A stretch of 64,000 nt of DNA, from positions 1 through 64,000 of the forward strand of contig NZ_RYZK01000001.1 of assembly GCF_003990645.1 (NCBI RefSeq), written 5' to 3'. The stretch comes from Shimia sediminis (GTDB taxonomy: Bacteria; Pseudomonadota; Alphaproteobacteria; Rhodobacterales; Rhodobacteraceae). Position numbers and translations under genes: made by a program. Of the stretch, positions 8,733-18,500 are shown piece after piece; within the stretch, counting starts at the first letter, position 1, and each line of letters opens with the position of its first letter. Below the pieces are notes generated by a model that saw nothing but the letters and a program-made list of their open reading frames with translations, did no database searches and had not been told where the DNA came from.

Positions 8733-9743
8733 ATGGTAGCCAAAATGACAGATAAGCCCTTAATTTCAAAGGCCGCGAGGCTGTCAGTTGCCCCTATGAT
8801 GGACTGGACTGACCGCCATTGCCGGTATCTGCACCGGCTGCTGTCGCGCGAAACGCTGCTTTATACCGAGATGGTCACCGCACCGGCGCTGGTGCGTGGT
8901 GGGGCTGTGCATCTTCTCGACTTCAACACCGAAGAACATCCCGTGGCGCTGCAACTGGGCGGGTCTGATCCACAAGAGCTGGCGGAAGCAACCCGCATTG
9001 GTGCGGCCCATGGCTATGATGAGATCAACCTCAATGTCGGCTGCCCCTCGGACCGGGTGCAATCGGGAACCTTTGGTGCGGTGTTGATGAAAACCCCCGA
9101 CTTGGTGGCCGAGTGCCTTTCGGCCATGCGCGCGGCCAGCCCGGTTGAAGTCACCGTCAAATGCCGCATCGGTGTTGACGATCAGGACCCTCACGAGGTT
9201 TTGCCGGCGTTTCTGGACCGTGTTGCCGCGACCGGTGTGCGGCGTATCACCATTCATGCCCGCAAAGCCTGGCTGCAAGGTCTCAGCCCCAAGGAAAACC
9301 GCGAGATCCCGCCGCTGGACTATCCCTTGGTGCACGAGATGAAGGCCGCCTTTCCCCATCTGCACATTTCGGTCAACGGCGGTATCTCGTCGTTGGATCA
9401 GGCCAAAGCGTTCCTGGATGCCGGTCTGGACGGTGTGATGATCGGGCGCGCGGCTTATCACAACCCGGCGGATATCCTGCTTGGGGCGGATACGCAGATC
9501 TTTGGCGCGGGCCATATGACGACAGCGGAACAGGCGGTACTGGACATGTTGCCCTATATCGATCGGCACCTTGCCAATGGGGGCAAAGTGCACCAGATCA
9601 CCCGCCATATGCTGGGTCTCTTCACGGGGCGTCCCGGCGCGCGCATGTGGCGCCGCGTGCTCTCCGAAGGGGCGTCGCGCCCCGGAGCGGGCACCCGCCT
9701 GGTGCTGGACGCGCTGGCACATGTGAGTGATATTGCCGCCTGA
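8733..9743 (+). CDS. dusA: tRNA-dihydrouridine(20/20a) synthase DusA
   Basis: FMN-dependent enzyme that reduces uridine 20/20a in the tRNA D-loop. The TIM-barrel family signatures are clear: VAPMMDWTDRHCR near residue 20, TEMVTAPAL, and NVGCPSDRVQSGTFGAVLM containing the catalytic Cys104. HARKAWLQGLSPKENR and SVNGGISS follow. Its 336 residues are the normal length. The start is ATG 8733 with AGGA nine bases upstream; ATG 8745 is also possible. The first dozen codons probably come from the integrated element, so this N-terminus may differ from that of an island-free strain. The gene appears functional, as expected for an integration that preserves the target. Confidence 0.95.
   Translation: MVAKMTDKPLISKAARLSVAPMMDWTDRHCRYLHRLLSRETLLYTEMVTAPALVRGGAVHLLDFNTEEHPVALQLGGSDPQELAEATRIGAAHGYDEINLNVGCPSDRVQSGTFGAVLMKTPDLVAECLSAMRAASPVEVTVKCRIGVDDQDPHEVLPAFLDRVAATGVRRITIHARKAWLQGLSPKENREIPPLDYPLVHEMKAAFPHLHISVNGGISSLDQAKAFLDAGLDGVMIGRAAYHNPADILLGADTQIFGAGHMTTAEQAVLDMLPYIDRHLANGGKVHQITRHMLGLFTGRPGARMWRRVLSEGASRPGAGTRLVLDALAHVSDIAA
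8775..8830. other. Probable attachment site (attR) within the 5' part of dusA
   Basis: This interval encodes the conserved DusA segment RLSVAPMMDWTDRHCRY. Islands that use dusA as target recombine in this 5' region and restore a usable gene start from the element side. The core crossover cannot be defined here, because the left junction copy is outside the window. Confidence 0.45.
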
Positions 9744-9767
9744 TGGCTGAAACGGGGAAGGGGCACC

Positions 9768-10592
9768 ATGCCTGAAATGTCTGTACTGCTGCCGCTGGTG
9801 GCCATGTTGATGGTGATCGGTGCTTTTGCCGGTGTGCTGGCCGGGCTTCTTGGTGTGGGTGGAGGGATCATCCTGGTGCCTGCATTCTTCTATGCCTTTC
9901 AGGTGCTTGGCTATGGCGGCGATCAGCTCATGCAGGTCTGCCTCGCCACCTCTCTGGCGACGATCATCGTGACCTCGGTGCGTTCGGTCCTGAGCCACAA
10001 CAAGAAAGACGCGGTGGATTGGGACGTCCTGCGGACATGGGCGCCGGGCATTGCTGTCGGCGCCATTCTTGGCGTGCTGGTCGCGGCCTCTCTGCGCTCG
10101 GTCACCCTGCAGGCCATTTTTGGCTGTCTTGGTATTGTCATCGGCCTTTATCTTGGGTTTGGCAAACAGGAATGGCGGCTGGCTGATGACATGCCCAAAG
10201 GCATCAAACGCGCGCTTTACAGCCCTGCGGTCGGCTTCATGTCGGTCCTCATGGGGATCGGAGGCGGCAGCTTTGGCGTGCCGCTCATGGCGCTGCATAA
10301 CGTGGCCATTCACCGGGCCGTCGCCACTGCCGCGGGCTTTGGGGTCCTGATTGCGGTGCCCTCGGTCGCAGGCTTCCTTTTGCTTGAGATATCAGAGCCT
10401 TCTCGCCCGCCTTTCACAGTCGGCGCGGTCAATGTCCCGGCCTTCCTGCTGATCATCGCCATGACTCTTTTGACGGCGCCCCTGGGCGTGAAAATCGCCC
10501 ATGCGATGGATCCGAAACCCCTGAAACGGGTCTTTGCCTTTTTCCTGATCCTTGTTGCCCTCAACATGCTGCGCAAGGCTTTTGGATGGTAA
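9768..10592 (+). CDS. TSUP (TauE/SafE) family membrane transporter
   Basis: A 274-residue integral membrane protein with about eight hydrophobic segments and the family's N-terminal glycine-rich motif (AGVLAGLLGVGGGIILVPAF), repeated in the second half as MGIGGGSFGVPLM. TSUP proteins export or import small sulfur- or carbon-containing anions such as sulfite, sulfoacetate or related organic acids; the substrate cannot be read from the sequence. A strong GGGGAAGGGG site precedes the ATG. The next gene overlaps its stop by 7 bp, which suggests joint expression with the dioxygenase-like protein. Confidence 0.88.
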   Translation: MPEMSVLLPLVAMLMVIGAFAGVLAGLLGVGGGIILVPAFFYAFQVLGYGGDQLMQVCLATSLATIIVTSVRSVLSHNKKDAVDWDVLRTWAPGIAVGAILGVLVAASLRSVTLQAIFGCLGIVIGLYLGFGKQEWRLADDMPKGIKRALYSPAVGFMSVLMGIGGGSFGVPLMALHNVAIHRAVATAAGFGVLIAVPSVAGFLLLEISEPSRPPFTVGAVNVPAFLLIIAMTLLTAPLGVKIAHAMDPKPLKRVFAFFLILVALNMLRKAFGW

Positions 10593-11359
10593 ATGACCTC
10601 GCCAATCGGGGGTGGATCCGCTTTCCTTACGACCCAGAGGTCGAAGCCTGGTCCCGGGCGACAAACCACCTTGCCGAGGCCGCCATGGCAGACCCGGCGC
10701 TGGCCCATTGGTGGGTCTGCGAGGACACATGGTTCGTCGGGGTCGATGCGCTGGACAACGACGCCCATGGGCACTTGCCTGACGGAACCCCACTGCCGGA
10801 CGGCCTCATGGCGCCACTCCATGACAGCTTTGGCCGCTATCCTCTTCACAAGGCACAGGTTTCTGTCATCCGGCCCGGCTATCCCAGACCGCGCGAGACC
10901 GAATCCGCAGCAGGGTATCGCTATCGCCTCAAGCGCGACGCCGCCCATGTGGACGGGCTGAAACCCGAAGGCCCGGACCGTCAGCGCATGGTCAAGGAAC
11001 CACATGCCTACATCCTCGGTCTGCCATTGAACGACACAGCCCCCGAGGCCGCGCCGCTGGTGATCTGGGAGGGCAGCCACGAGATCATCCGCCGCGCCCT
11101 GCAGCGCGCCTTTGCGCCCCACCCACCTGACACGTGGGATTGCGTTGACGTGACCGGGATTTATCAGGCCGCCCGGCGCGAGGTGTTCGACACCTGCAAG
11201 CGTGTGACCCTCCACGCCCGTCCGGGCGAAGCCTATCTCTTGCACCGCCTGTCTTTGCACGGGGTTGCGCCCTGGGCGGGCCCAGACCAAGGCGACCGTC
11301 GCATCGCCTATTTCCGCCCCGACATGGGGTCGGTGCAAAAGTGGTTAGAAATGCCCTGA
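10586..11359 (+). CDS. Phytanoyl-CoA dioxygenase-like protein
   Basis: A 257-residue cytoplasmic protein. It has the pattern of an Fe(II)/2-oxoglutarate oxygenase: HVDG (His-x-Asp, about residues 131-133), a distal His in LHRLSLHGVAPW and an Arg in RRIAYFRP. The spacing between these fits the PhyH fold. I do not recognise the substrate. The start at 10586 overlaps the preceding transporter gene, so the two are probably translated from one mRNA; a hydroxylase acting on a compound moved by the TSUP protein is an attractive but untested idea. It could also be a family member without catalytic activity. Confidence 0.6.
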   Translation: MVNDLANRGWIRFPYDPEVEAWSRATNHLAEAAMADPALAHWWVCEDTWFVGVDALDNDAHGHLPDGTPLPDGLMAPLHDSFGRYPLHKAQVSVIRPGYPRPRETESAAGYRYRLKRDAAHVDGLKPEGPDRQRMVKEPHAYILGLPLNDTAPEAAPLVIWEGSHEIIRRALQRAFAPHPPDTWDCVDVTGIYQAARREVFDTCKRVTLHARPGEAYLLHRLSLHGVAPWAGPDQGDRRIAYFRPDMGSVQKWLEMP

Positions 11360-11395
11360 CGATGCGCAGTCAATAGAGACGGCCGAAACGAAAGC

Positions 11396-11641
11396 TTACC
11401 GCGCCACCCGCGATGCCCGCCCGCCGCGCCGTTTGCGCAACTTTGGTGCTCGGGTCGGCAGCTCGTCCAGGATCGCGCTGCGTTCGTCGTTGTCCATCTT
11501 GGACCACCGGGTGATTTCGTCGATGGACCGGTAGCAGCCTGTGCAGATCCGTTCTTCGGGATGCACCACGCAGATCTGGATACAGGGGCTCTCGACCTCC
11601 TGCCGTTTCCAGACCTGATCCTTTTGTGCTTTTTCGCTCAC
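11396..11641 (-). CDS. DUF1289 domain protein
   Basis: An 81-residue protein with the DUF1289 pattern: ESPCIQICVVHPEERICTGCYRSIDEITRW, giving four cysteines arranged as C-x3-C-x9-C-x2-C that probably bind a metal or an Fe-S cluster. The C-terminus is strongly basic (KLRKRRGGRASR). Its function is unknown. It is the last gene of a minus-strand set: its start overlaps the end of ruvX by 4 bp, and ruvX in turn overlaps ccmI. Confidence 0.85.
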   Translation of the reverse strand: MSEKAQKDQVWKRQEVESPCIQICVVHPEERICTGCYRSIDEITRWSKMDNDERSAILDELPTRAPKLRKRRGGRASRVAR

Positions 11642-12120
11642 GTCGCGCTCCTCAGATGCCCAAAACGATCCAATGCTCCCTGCAGGATATAAGAGGCTGC
11701 AACGTGATCGATTACCTCTGAGCGACGCTTGCGAGTCGTATCCGCCTCCAAAAGCGCTCTTTCGGCGGCCACGGTGGACAATCGTTCGTCCCAGAACCCG
11801 ATGGGAATCGCCGTCAGAGTCGCCAGATTGCGGGCAAAGGCACGGGTCGATTGTGCGCGCGGGCCTTCCGTGCCGTCCATGTTGCGGGGCAACCCGAGGA
11901 TGATGCCGCCTATGCTGCGCTTGTCGATGATATCCAGCAGCCGCGCGGCATCGACGCCAAACTTCTTGCGCTTGATGGTCTCAAGCGGGGTCGCGACGGA
12001 CTGAAAACTGTCTGACACCGCCACCCCGATGGTCTTGGTCCCAAGATCCAGACCGATCAGGGCCTGCGTCCGCGGCAGGGCCTCGGCCAGCGCCTCGATC
12101 TCTTCGTAGATGTGGATCAT
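11638..12120 (-). CDS. ruvX: Holliday junction resolvase-like protein RuvX (YqgF)
   Basis: A 160-residue RNase H-fold protein with the family start LIGLDLGTKTIGVAVSD carrying the first catalytic Asp, then IILGLPRNMDGTEGPR and FWDERLSTVAAER. In E. coli the homologue is essential and works in pre-16S rRNA 5' end processing; it was first proposed as a resolvase. It sits between ccmI and the DUF1289 gene, with 4-bp overlaps on both sides, indicating a single transcript. Confidence 0.92.
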   Translation of the reverse strand: MIHIYEEIEALAEALPRTQALIGLDLGTKTIGVAVSDSFQSVATPLETIKRKKFGVDAARLLDIIDKRSIGGIILGLPRNMDGTEGPRAQSTRAFARNLATLTAIPIGFWDERLSTVAAERALLEADTTRKRRSEVIDHVAASYILQGALDRFGHLRSAT

Positions 12121-13346
12121 TTGATCAGGCCAGCCTGCTCAGCCGCTGCGCGCACCACGGCCAGTGCCTCGGCATCTGCGTCAAAGACCTGCTGTGCCTC
12201 GGCCCAGATCGCCGCGGCCTGCTCGCCTTCGCCAAGAACACCATAGGCCCCGATCAGCCGCGCCCATTCGTTGGGGGTGCCACCTTCGGTCGCCAGGCGG
12301 TCGCTCAGGTTTGCCACCATGCCGCGGATCATTTCGTCGCGATCTTCGGCACTCATGTCTCCGGCGGCTTCCATGTCTTCCGCCGTTGGCCCGGACAGGG
12401 CAGGGGCCTCAACAGCGGGCATCTGGAACTTCACTCCGGCTTCCCAGGCCAGCCGCTCGATATTGGCGCGGATCGGGCCCAACCAAGGCGCGTCATGCGG
12501 CCCTTCGTACAACAGTTGCTCCCACAGCCGGAACGCCAGATCCTGACGGTCGTTCTGGATCAGCATCAAGCCCCAGTAATAGCGCGCGACCGGGTGGTTG
12601 GGCTGAATTTCGATCGCTTGGCGCAAGGAGGCCTCGGCCTCTGGCGACACATAGCCCTGGGCCGAGGAAATCATCAACTCGGCGTGGAACACGTAGTCAC
12701 CCGGCGTGGCCTCAGCGGCTTTCAGGCGCAGCACGTGCCCCTGCGCCTCATAGGCAGCCTTGTCATTGCCCAGGTTCGCCTCGTTGCGCGCCAACAGCTG
12801 ATGGCCCTGCAAATCGTCGGGCCGCTCGGCCACTGTCGTGCGCAGCTTTTGGATCAGCTCGGCATAGTCGCCTTCTGCCGCCAGCGGAGTCTGCACCGGC
12901 AAAGTTGCCTCATACTCGGACTGGCTGGCGCGATTGGCGTGCTTTTCCTTGGCCGCGTCGATCCGCACCTCAAGCGGGAAATCCGCGTAGCCCGGCGCGC
13001 CGATCTTCCAGTAAATCCCCAGACCGCCCCCAATCAGGATCAGCGCCATGAACGCCGCCATGACCAGACCAACCTGACGCGGTTGCCCGCCGGTGTCGCC
13101 GCCTTCTTTCAACTGTGCGTCCGCCGCCAGAATGCGGCGCGACACCTCGGCGCGCAGCCGTTCGGCGTCTTCCTTGCCAATGACACCGCGCGCCAGATCA
13201 CGGTCCACATCCTTCAACTGATCGCGATACACCCGCAGGTCATAAGCCGCCGGAGGCTCTTCTTCCGGGCGGACCCGCAACAGGGCCAGAACCAAAAGGC
13301 CGGTGATGGCCAATGCGATCACGGTGACGACGACCCAGAATGTCAT
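12117..13346 (-). CDS. ccmI: c-type cytochrome biogenesis protein CcmI
   Basis: Membrane chaperone that holds apocytochrome c for heme ligation. From ATG 13346 (with a near-perfect GGAGG site just upstream) the protein has 409 residues. A first membrane helix (FWVVVTVIALAITGLLVLAL) is followed by a cytoplasmic stretch with a leucine-zipper-like helix (YRDQLKDVDRDLARGVI), a second helix (VGLVMAAFMALILIGGGLGI), and a periplasmic part with TPR-like repeats. A longer reading frame to 13445 lacks such a site. The rest of the pathway (ccmABCDG) lies about 38 kb away in this window; a separate ccmI is usual in this bacterial group. Confidence 0.9.
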   Translation of the reverse strand: MTFWVVVTVIALAITGLLVLALLRVRPEEEPPAAYDLRVYRDQLKDVDRDLARGVIGKEDAERLRAEVSRRILAADAQLKEGGDTGGQPRQVGLVMAAFMALILIGGGLGIYWKIGAPGYADFPLEVRIDAAKEKHANRASQSEYEATLPVQTPLAAEGDYAELIQKLRTTVAERPDDLQGHQLLARNEANLGNDKAAYEAQGHVLRLKAAEATPGDYVFHAELMISSAQGYVSPEAEASLRQAIEIQPNHPVARYYWGLMLIQNDRQDLAFRLWEQLLYEGPHDAPWLGPIRANIERLAWEAGVKFQMPAVEAPALSGPTAEDMEAAGDMSAEDRDEMIRGMVANLSDRLATEGGTPNEWARLIGAYGVLGEGEQAAAIWAEAQQVFDADAEALAVVRAAAEQAGLIK

Positions 13347-13524
13347 GTTGCCTCCTGCAAAACTTGCCCACCATGTATATCGAGTGAGGCCCGGGCAAAA
13401 GGGCAAATGATCGTGAGCGACATACATGTCGCAACCAGTCCGCAAAGGGACGGTTTAAACCGGACCCACGCCAGCGCATCCGGTAAACACTTTCCAGACC
13501 TTTTCCGCATCAGGAATCACGGAC

Positions 13525-14772
13525 ATGAGACGCTATTCTGCTTTTGCCATCGCCCGCGAAGCCGCCCGGTACCACACCGGCTGGGAGCGCGCCTGGCGTT
13601 CGCCGCAACCAAAAAAGAAATACGATGTGATCATCGTGGGCGCCGGGGGGCATGGGCTTGCCACCGCGTTTTACCTGGGCAAGAACTTTGGGATCACCAA
13701 TGTGGCGATCATCGAAAAGGGCTGGCTGGGCGGCGGCAACACCGGTCGCAACACCACGATCATCCGCTCGAACTATCTTCAGGATCCCTCGGCGGCGATC
13801 TATGAAAAGGCCCGCTCGCTTTACGAGACCATGTCTCAGGACCTGAACTACAACGTCATGTTCTCCCCCCGCGGCGTCATCATGCTGGCCCAGACCCAGT
13901 CCGAAATTCGCGGCTACGAACGCACCGCCCACGCCAACGCGCTGCAGGGCGTCAAGACCGAATTCATCGGCCCCGAGCGGGTCAAGGAACTGGTGCCGAT
14001 CATCAACATCGACGGACCACGCTATCCGGTTCTGGGCGGTCTCTGGCAGGAACGCGGCGGCACCGGACGTCACGATGCCGTGGCCTGGGGCTATGCGCGG
14101 GCATGCTCGGACATGGGCATGGACATCATCCAGAAATGCGAAGTCACCGGCGTGCGTCAGGCGGACGGCAAGGTCACCGGCGTCGACACCACTAAAGGGC
14201 CAATCGACTGTGACAAGCTGGGCCTCGTGGTTGCGGGCAACTCGGGCGATCTGGCCAATATGGCGGGCTTCCGTCTGCCGATGGAAAGCGTCGCGCTGCA
14301 AGCTTTGGTCTCAGAGCCGATCAAACCCTGCATGGACGTGGTCGTCATGGCCAACACCGTGCACGGCTACATGTCGCAATCAGACAAGGGCGAGATGGTC
14401 ATCGGTGGCGGCACCGACGGGTTCAACAACTACACCCAGCGTGGATCGTTCCACCACATTGAGGAAACCGTGCGCGCCCTCTGCGAAACCTTCCCCATCG
14501 TGTCGCGCCTGAAAATGCTGCGCCAATGGGGTGGCATCGTCGATGTGACCGGCGACCGCTCGCCCGTCATCGGCAAAACACCCTTGGGCAACTGCTTTAT
14601 CAACGCAGGCTGGGGCACCGGCGGCTTCAAGGCCATCCCCGGCGGCGGCTGGGCCACAGCCGAACTGATCGCCAAAGGCGAACCCGGCCCCTTGAGCGCC
14701 GAGTTCGGCATGGACCGCTTTATCGAAGGCCGCTTCATCGACGAAAGCGTGGCTGCGGGAGTGGCTCACTGA
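13525..14772 (+). CDS. soxB: Sarcosine oxidase beta subunit
   Basis: Subunit of the heterotetrameric enzyme that oxidatively demethylates sarcosine to glycine, with transfer of the methyl unit to tetrahydrofolate and release of H2O2. It has 415 residues with a FAD-binding Rossmann motif GAGGHG (39-44), the flavin-linking region GGTGRHDAVAW whose His183 is the likely counterpart of the covalent FMN histidine, and the C-terminal GWGTGGFKAIPGGGW. It is the first gene of the operon soxB-(orf)-soxD-soxA-soxG. Its stop overlaps the next start by 1 bp (TGATG). The promoter should lie in the 178 bp shared with the divergent ccmI. Confidence 0.96.
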   Translation: MRRYSAFAIAREAARYHTGWERAWRSPQPKKKYDVIIVGAGGHGLATAFYLGKNFGITNVAIIEKGWLGGGNTGRNTTIIRSNYLQDPSAAIYEKARSLYETMSQDLNYNVMFSPRGVIMLAQTQSEIRGYERTAHANALQGVKTEFIGPERVKELVPIINIDGPRYPVLGGLWQERGGTGRHDAVAWGYARACSDMGMDIIQKCEVTGVRQADGKVTGVDTTKGPIDCDKLGLVVAGNSGDLANMAGFRLPMESVALQALVSEPIKPCMDVVVMANTVHGYMSQSDKGEMVIGGGTDGFNNYTQRGSFHHIEETVRALCETFPIVSRLKMLRQWGGIVDVTGDRSPVIGKTPLGNCFINAGWGTGGFKAIPGGGWATAELIAKGEPGPLSAEFGMDRFIEGRFIDESVAAGVAH

Positions 14773-15269
14773 TGGATCGGCGCCAATACCTAATTTACGG
14801 GAAATCAGGCAATCGGTTGATTCTGGCAATTTCGGCGCTCATTTTTTTCGTTGCATTCACTGCCGAATTTATGTCCAAAGCTGCTGATGAATTGGACACA
14901 TTTCAGCGAAGTGGTGCGTTAGTTCTTGCATTGTCTTTCGCTTGGTTGGCTAAGACTTCTGACGCCCTTGTAGAAGCAAGAATCAAAGTCCAAACAGACA
15001 AGGTAAGAATTGAATACCGTGAAACGCTACATGGTTTGATCGAAGGCCTATATGCTAAGAGAGTCGGCCAAGATCACATTGATAAGCTTGCTGAAATTCT
15101 GAAAATTATGCCTCTCCAACAGGATGCCGAGTCCAGAGAAGAAAGCCTAGCCAAGTTGACACCGCGAAATGCTCGATCGGTTGTCATGATTTCAGTGGCG
15201 GCGACAGGCGTTTGGGGTTTCGGCGATACAGCGACAAATCTTGCAAAGTGCTGGAGTGTAATATGCTAA
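14772..15269 (+). CDS. Unrecognised small membrane protein inserted in the sox operon
   Basis: A 165-residue protein I do not recognise. Three hydrophobic segments are visible (about residues 14-33, 47-62 and 139-152), with a charged helical middle (VEARIKVQTDKVRIEYRETL) that may form a coiled coil. The DNA is much more AT-rich than the flanking sox genes and uses different codons. Its ATG overlaps the soxB stop (TGATG at 14770-14774), and its last 7 bp overlap the start of soxD, so it is fitted exactly between two subunit genes and should be co-translated with them. It may be acquired DNA or a fast-evolving accessory protein. No link to sarcosine metabolism can be read from the sequence. Confidence 0.65.
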   Translation: MDRRQYLIYGKSGNRLILAISALIFFVAFTAEFMSKAADELDTFQRSGALVLALSFAWLAKTSDALVEARIKVQTDKVRIEYRETLHGLIEGLYAKRVGQDHIDKLAEILKIMPLQQDAESREESLAKLTPRNARSVVMISVAATGVWGFGDTATNLAKCWSVIC

Positions 15270-15592
15270 CCCTTCAATGCCCCTACTGCGGCGTTCACGC
15301 CGAGGAAACCGAACTGCATGCCGAAGGCGAAGCGCACCTCAAACGCTTCGGCCCCGGCTCGTCGGATGACGAGTTCGAGACCTACCTCTTCATGCGCGAG
15401 AACCCCAAGGGCGTGCATTTTGAGCGCTGGCGCCATGCCTCGGGCTGCGGCAAGTTCTTTCACGCCGCCCGCTCGACCACCACACTCGAAGTCTTTGGCA
15501 CTTATAGCGCGCAGACGCTGGAGCCGCCGCAAGACATCAAAGACAAGATTTCGGCCAAATACCCCGGCTGGTCCTGGAGGGACTTCTCATGA
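15263..15592 (+). CDS. soxD: Sarcosine oxidase delta subunit
   Basis: Small zinc-binding subunit of 109 residues. The zinc ligands expected for this family are present: Cys6 and Cys9 (LQCPYCG) and His58 and Cys62 (HASGCG). The conserved FERWRH and PGWSWRDF segments are there too. The ATG at 15263 overlaps the preceding small gene by 7 bp; the stop region overlaps soxA by 4 bp (ATGA), so expression is coupled with both. Confidence 0.95.
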   Translation: MLTLQCPYCGVHAEETELHAEGEAHLKRFGPGSSDDEFETYLFMRENPKGVHFERWRHASGCGKFFHAARSTTTLEVFGTYSAQTLEPPQDIKDKISAKYPGWSWRDFS

Positions 15593-18500
15593 GCACACGT
15601 CTCGCCACAGGTGGCCGTTTGCTGAACAAAGGCAAACAGCTGCATTTCACCTTTAACGGCAAGCGCTTCACTGGCTTTGAGGGCGACACGCTTGCCTCGG
15701 CGCTTCTGGCCAATGACCAGATGATGATGGGCCGCTCGTTCAAATACCACCGCCCGCGTGGCGTGGTCGCGTCTGGCGCCGAAGAACCCAACGCCCTGAT
15801 GAACATGGGCGAGGGCGGCAAGTTTGAACCCAACCAGCGCGCCACCACGACCGAGCTGTTCGACGGGCTGACCTGCGCCAGCCAGAACCACTGGCCCAGC
15901 CTCGAATTCGACGTTGGCGCGGTCAACAACTACATGACCCGCTTCTTCCCGGCGGGGTTCTACTACAAAACCTTCATGTTCCCGAAATTTGCGTGGAAAC
16001 ATGTCTTTGAACCCATCGTGCGTCAGTCGGCGGGCCTCGGCAAAGTGCCCAAAGACCGCGATGTCGACACCTACGAACACTTCTACGCCTATGTCGACGT
16101 GGTGGTGATCGGCGGCGGTGTTGCCGGTCTTGAGGCCGCGCATAAGGCCGGTAAATCCGGCGCCAAGGTGCTGTTGATGGAGCAGACCCCCCATTGGGGC
16201 GGTCGCGCGGCTGTCGATGGCGGCGAGGTCAACGGCGCACCCGTGGCAGACTATATCGCCACGCTGCTGGCGGAACTGGACGCCATGGACAACGTCACCA
16301 TACGCACCCGCATGATGGGGGCAGGGGTCTATGACCACGGCTACGTGCTGGGCTACGAGCGTGTGAACGACCATACGCCGCTGAGCACCGGCCCACGTCA
16401 CCGCCTGTGGCGTATCCGCACCAAGCAGATCGTGACCGCCACCGGTGCGATCGAACGCCCCTTGTCCTTTGCGGGCAACGACATTCCCGGCGTCATGCTG
16501 GCCTCGGCCGTGCGCGACTATGCGGTGGATTATGGCGTGTCCTCGGGCGACCGCACCGTGGTTGTGACCAACAACGACGACGCCTATCGCACGGCGATTG
16601 CGCTCAAGAACGCCGGTCTCGAAGTGCCGGTGATCCTTGATGCCCGCGCCTCTGGCGGCGGCGCTCTGGCCGACGAGGCCCGTGCGCTGGGTATCCGCGT
16701 TGAGAACGGCAAAGCCATCGCCAAGGTCAAAGGCGGCAAGCGCGTCACCGGCGTTGCGATCTGTGCCCAGGCCGGCGAAGGCGCTGTGCTGGAAGAGATC
16801 AAATGCGACGCCGTTGCCATGTCCGGCGGTTGGTCGCCTGTTGTGCACCTCTGGTCGCACTGTGGTGGCAAACTGACCTGGGACGAGACCCAGTCGCATT
16901 TCCGCCCCGATCCCGAGCGCGCACCAACCAATCAGGACGGTGTTGGCTTTGTGGTGACCGCAGGCGTTGCCAGCGGCCCGCTGACGCTGGATGGCGTTCT
17001 GGCAGACGCGGCCAATGCCGGGGCGAAAGCCGCTGAGGCCGCAGGTTTCAAGGCAGCTGACACAGCGGCCCCCACCGTCACAGCAACAGCCGAAGCAGCG
17101 ATGGAACCGGTCTGGATGATGCCACAGGGGGCGGGTCCTGCTCTCCGCATCAAGTCATGGCTGGACTATCAGAACGACGTCAAGGTGTCCGACGTGCGGC
17201 TGGCCGCCCAAGAAGGCTATGAGAGCGTTGAGCATACCAAGCGTTACACCACGCTCGGCATGGCGACGGATCAGGGAAAGCTCAGCAACATCAACGGACT
17301 GGCAACACTTGCCGGTCAACTGAACGCGCCCATTCCCGCCGTTGGCACCACCACCTTTCGCCCGCCTTATACGCCGATTTCTTTCGGCGCGATTGCAGGC
17401 GAAGCGCGTGACGCCGTGTTCCAGCCCCTGCGCCGGACCACCATTCACCAGTACCACGAGGACCAAAAGGCCTTTTTTGAGCCCGTCGGCCAATGGCGCC
17501 GCCCTTATTGCTTCCCGCAAGCTGGTGAAAGCCATGCGGACGCCGTGAAACGCGAGATCAATCAGACCCGCGCCAGCGTTGGCCTGCTCGATGCCTCGAC
17601 CCTCGGCAAGATCATCGTCAAGGGCCCCGACGCGGGTAAGTTCCTGGACATGCTCTACACCAACATGATGTCCACCCTGAAACCCGGCAAATGCCGCTAT
17701 GGGCTGATGTGTTCCGAGAATGGCTTCCTCAGCGATGACGGCGTGGTTGCCCGCATCGACGAAGACACCTTCCTCTGCCACACCACGACCGGCGGCGCAG
17801 ATCGTATCCACGGCTGGATGGAAGACTGGCTGCAATGCGAATGGTGGGACTGGAAGGTCTACACCGCCAACGTCACCGAGCAATATGCCCAGGTCGCCGT
17901 TGTCGGCCCCAACGCCCGCAAGGTGATCGAAAAGCTTGGCGGTGACATGGATGTCTCCAAAGAGGGCCTCGCCTTTATGGAATGGAAAGACGGTAAGATC
18001 GGCGAGTTTGACGCCCGTGCCTACCGGATCTCCTTCTCTGGCGAGCTGTCTTACGAAATCGCCGTACCTGCCAGCCAGGGCCGTGCCTTTTGGGATGCGT
18101 TGATGGAGGCAGGTGCCGAATTCAACATCATGCCCTACGGCACCGAAGCGCTGCACGTGATGCGCGCCGAAAAGGGCTTCATCATGATCGGGGACGAGAC
18201 TGACGGGACCATCATCCCGCAGGATCTGGGCCTCAACTGGGCGATCTCCAAGAAGAAAGAGGATTTCCTGGGCAAACGCGCCCAGCAGCGCGCCCACATG
18301 ACCGATCCCAACCGTTGGAAACTGGTCGGCCTGAAAACCGTTGACGGCTCGGTGATCCCGGATGGCTCATACGCCATTGCCGAGGGCACCAATGCCAACG
18401 GTCAGCGCAACACCCAAGGCCGGGTCACCTCGACCTACTACTCGCCAACGCTCGATTGCGGCATTGCCATGGGGCTGGTGCACAATGGCCCCGACCGCAT

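Larger units (their letters stand above)
1..8800. mobile_element. Right end of a dusA-integrated genomic island
   Basis: A tyrosine integrase lies directly upstream of dusA and points away from it. This is the arrangement described for integrases that recombine within the 5' end of dusA. Left of dusA are typical cargo genes (a type I restriction-modification operon and a PrtN-family regulator), and the DNA is visibly more AT-rich than the sequence after dusA. The right junction should lie within the first codons of dusA. The left junction is not seen: I found no second copy of the dusA 5' sequence in bases 1-8700, so the element continues to the left of the window. The association is established knowledge; the exact boundary is inference. 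Confidence 0.7.

Noticed and set aside
8784-10313. 509-codon open frame on the minus strand opposite dusA and the TSUP gene
   Set aside because: It is antisense to clearly recognised genes; the sequence is rich in His, Arg and Gly without domain features. In GC-rich DNA such shadow frames are common.
15502-16899. 465-codon open frame on the minus strand opposite soxA
   Set aside because: Antisense to a well-conserved gene and without recognisable protein features.
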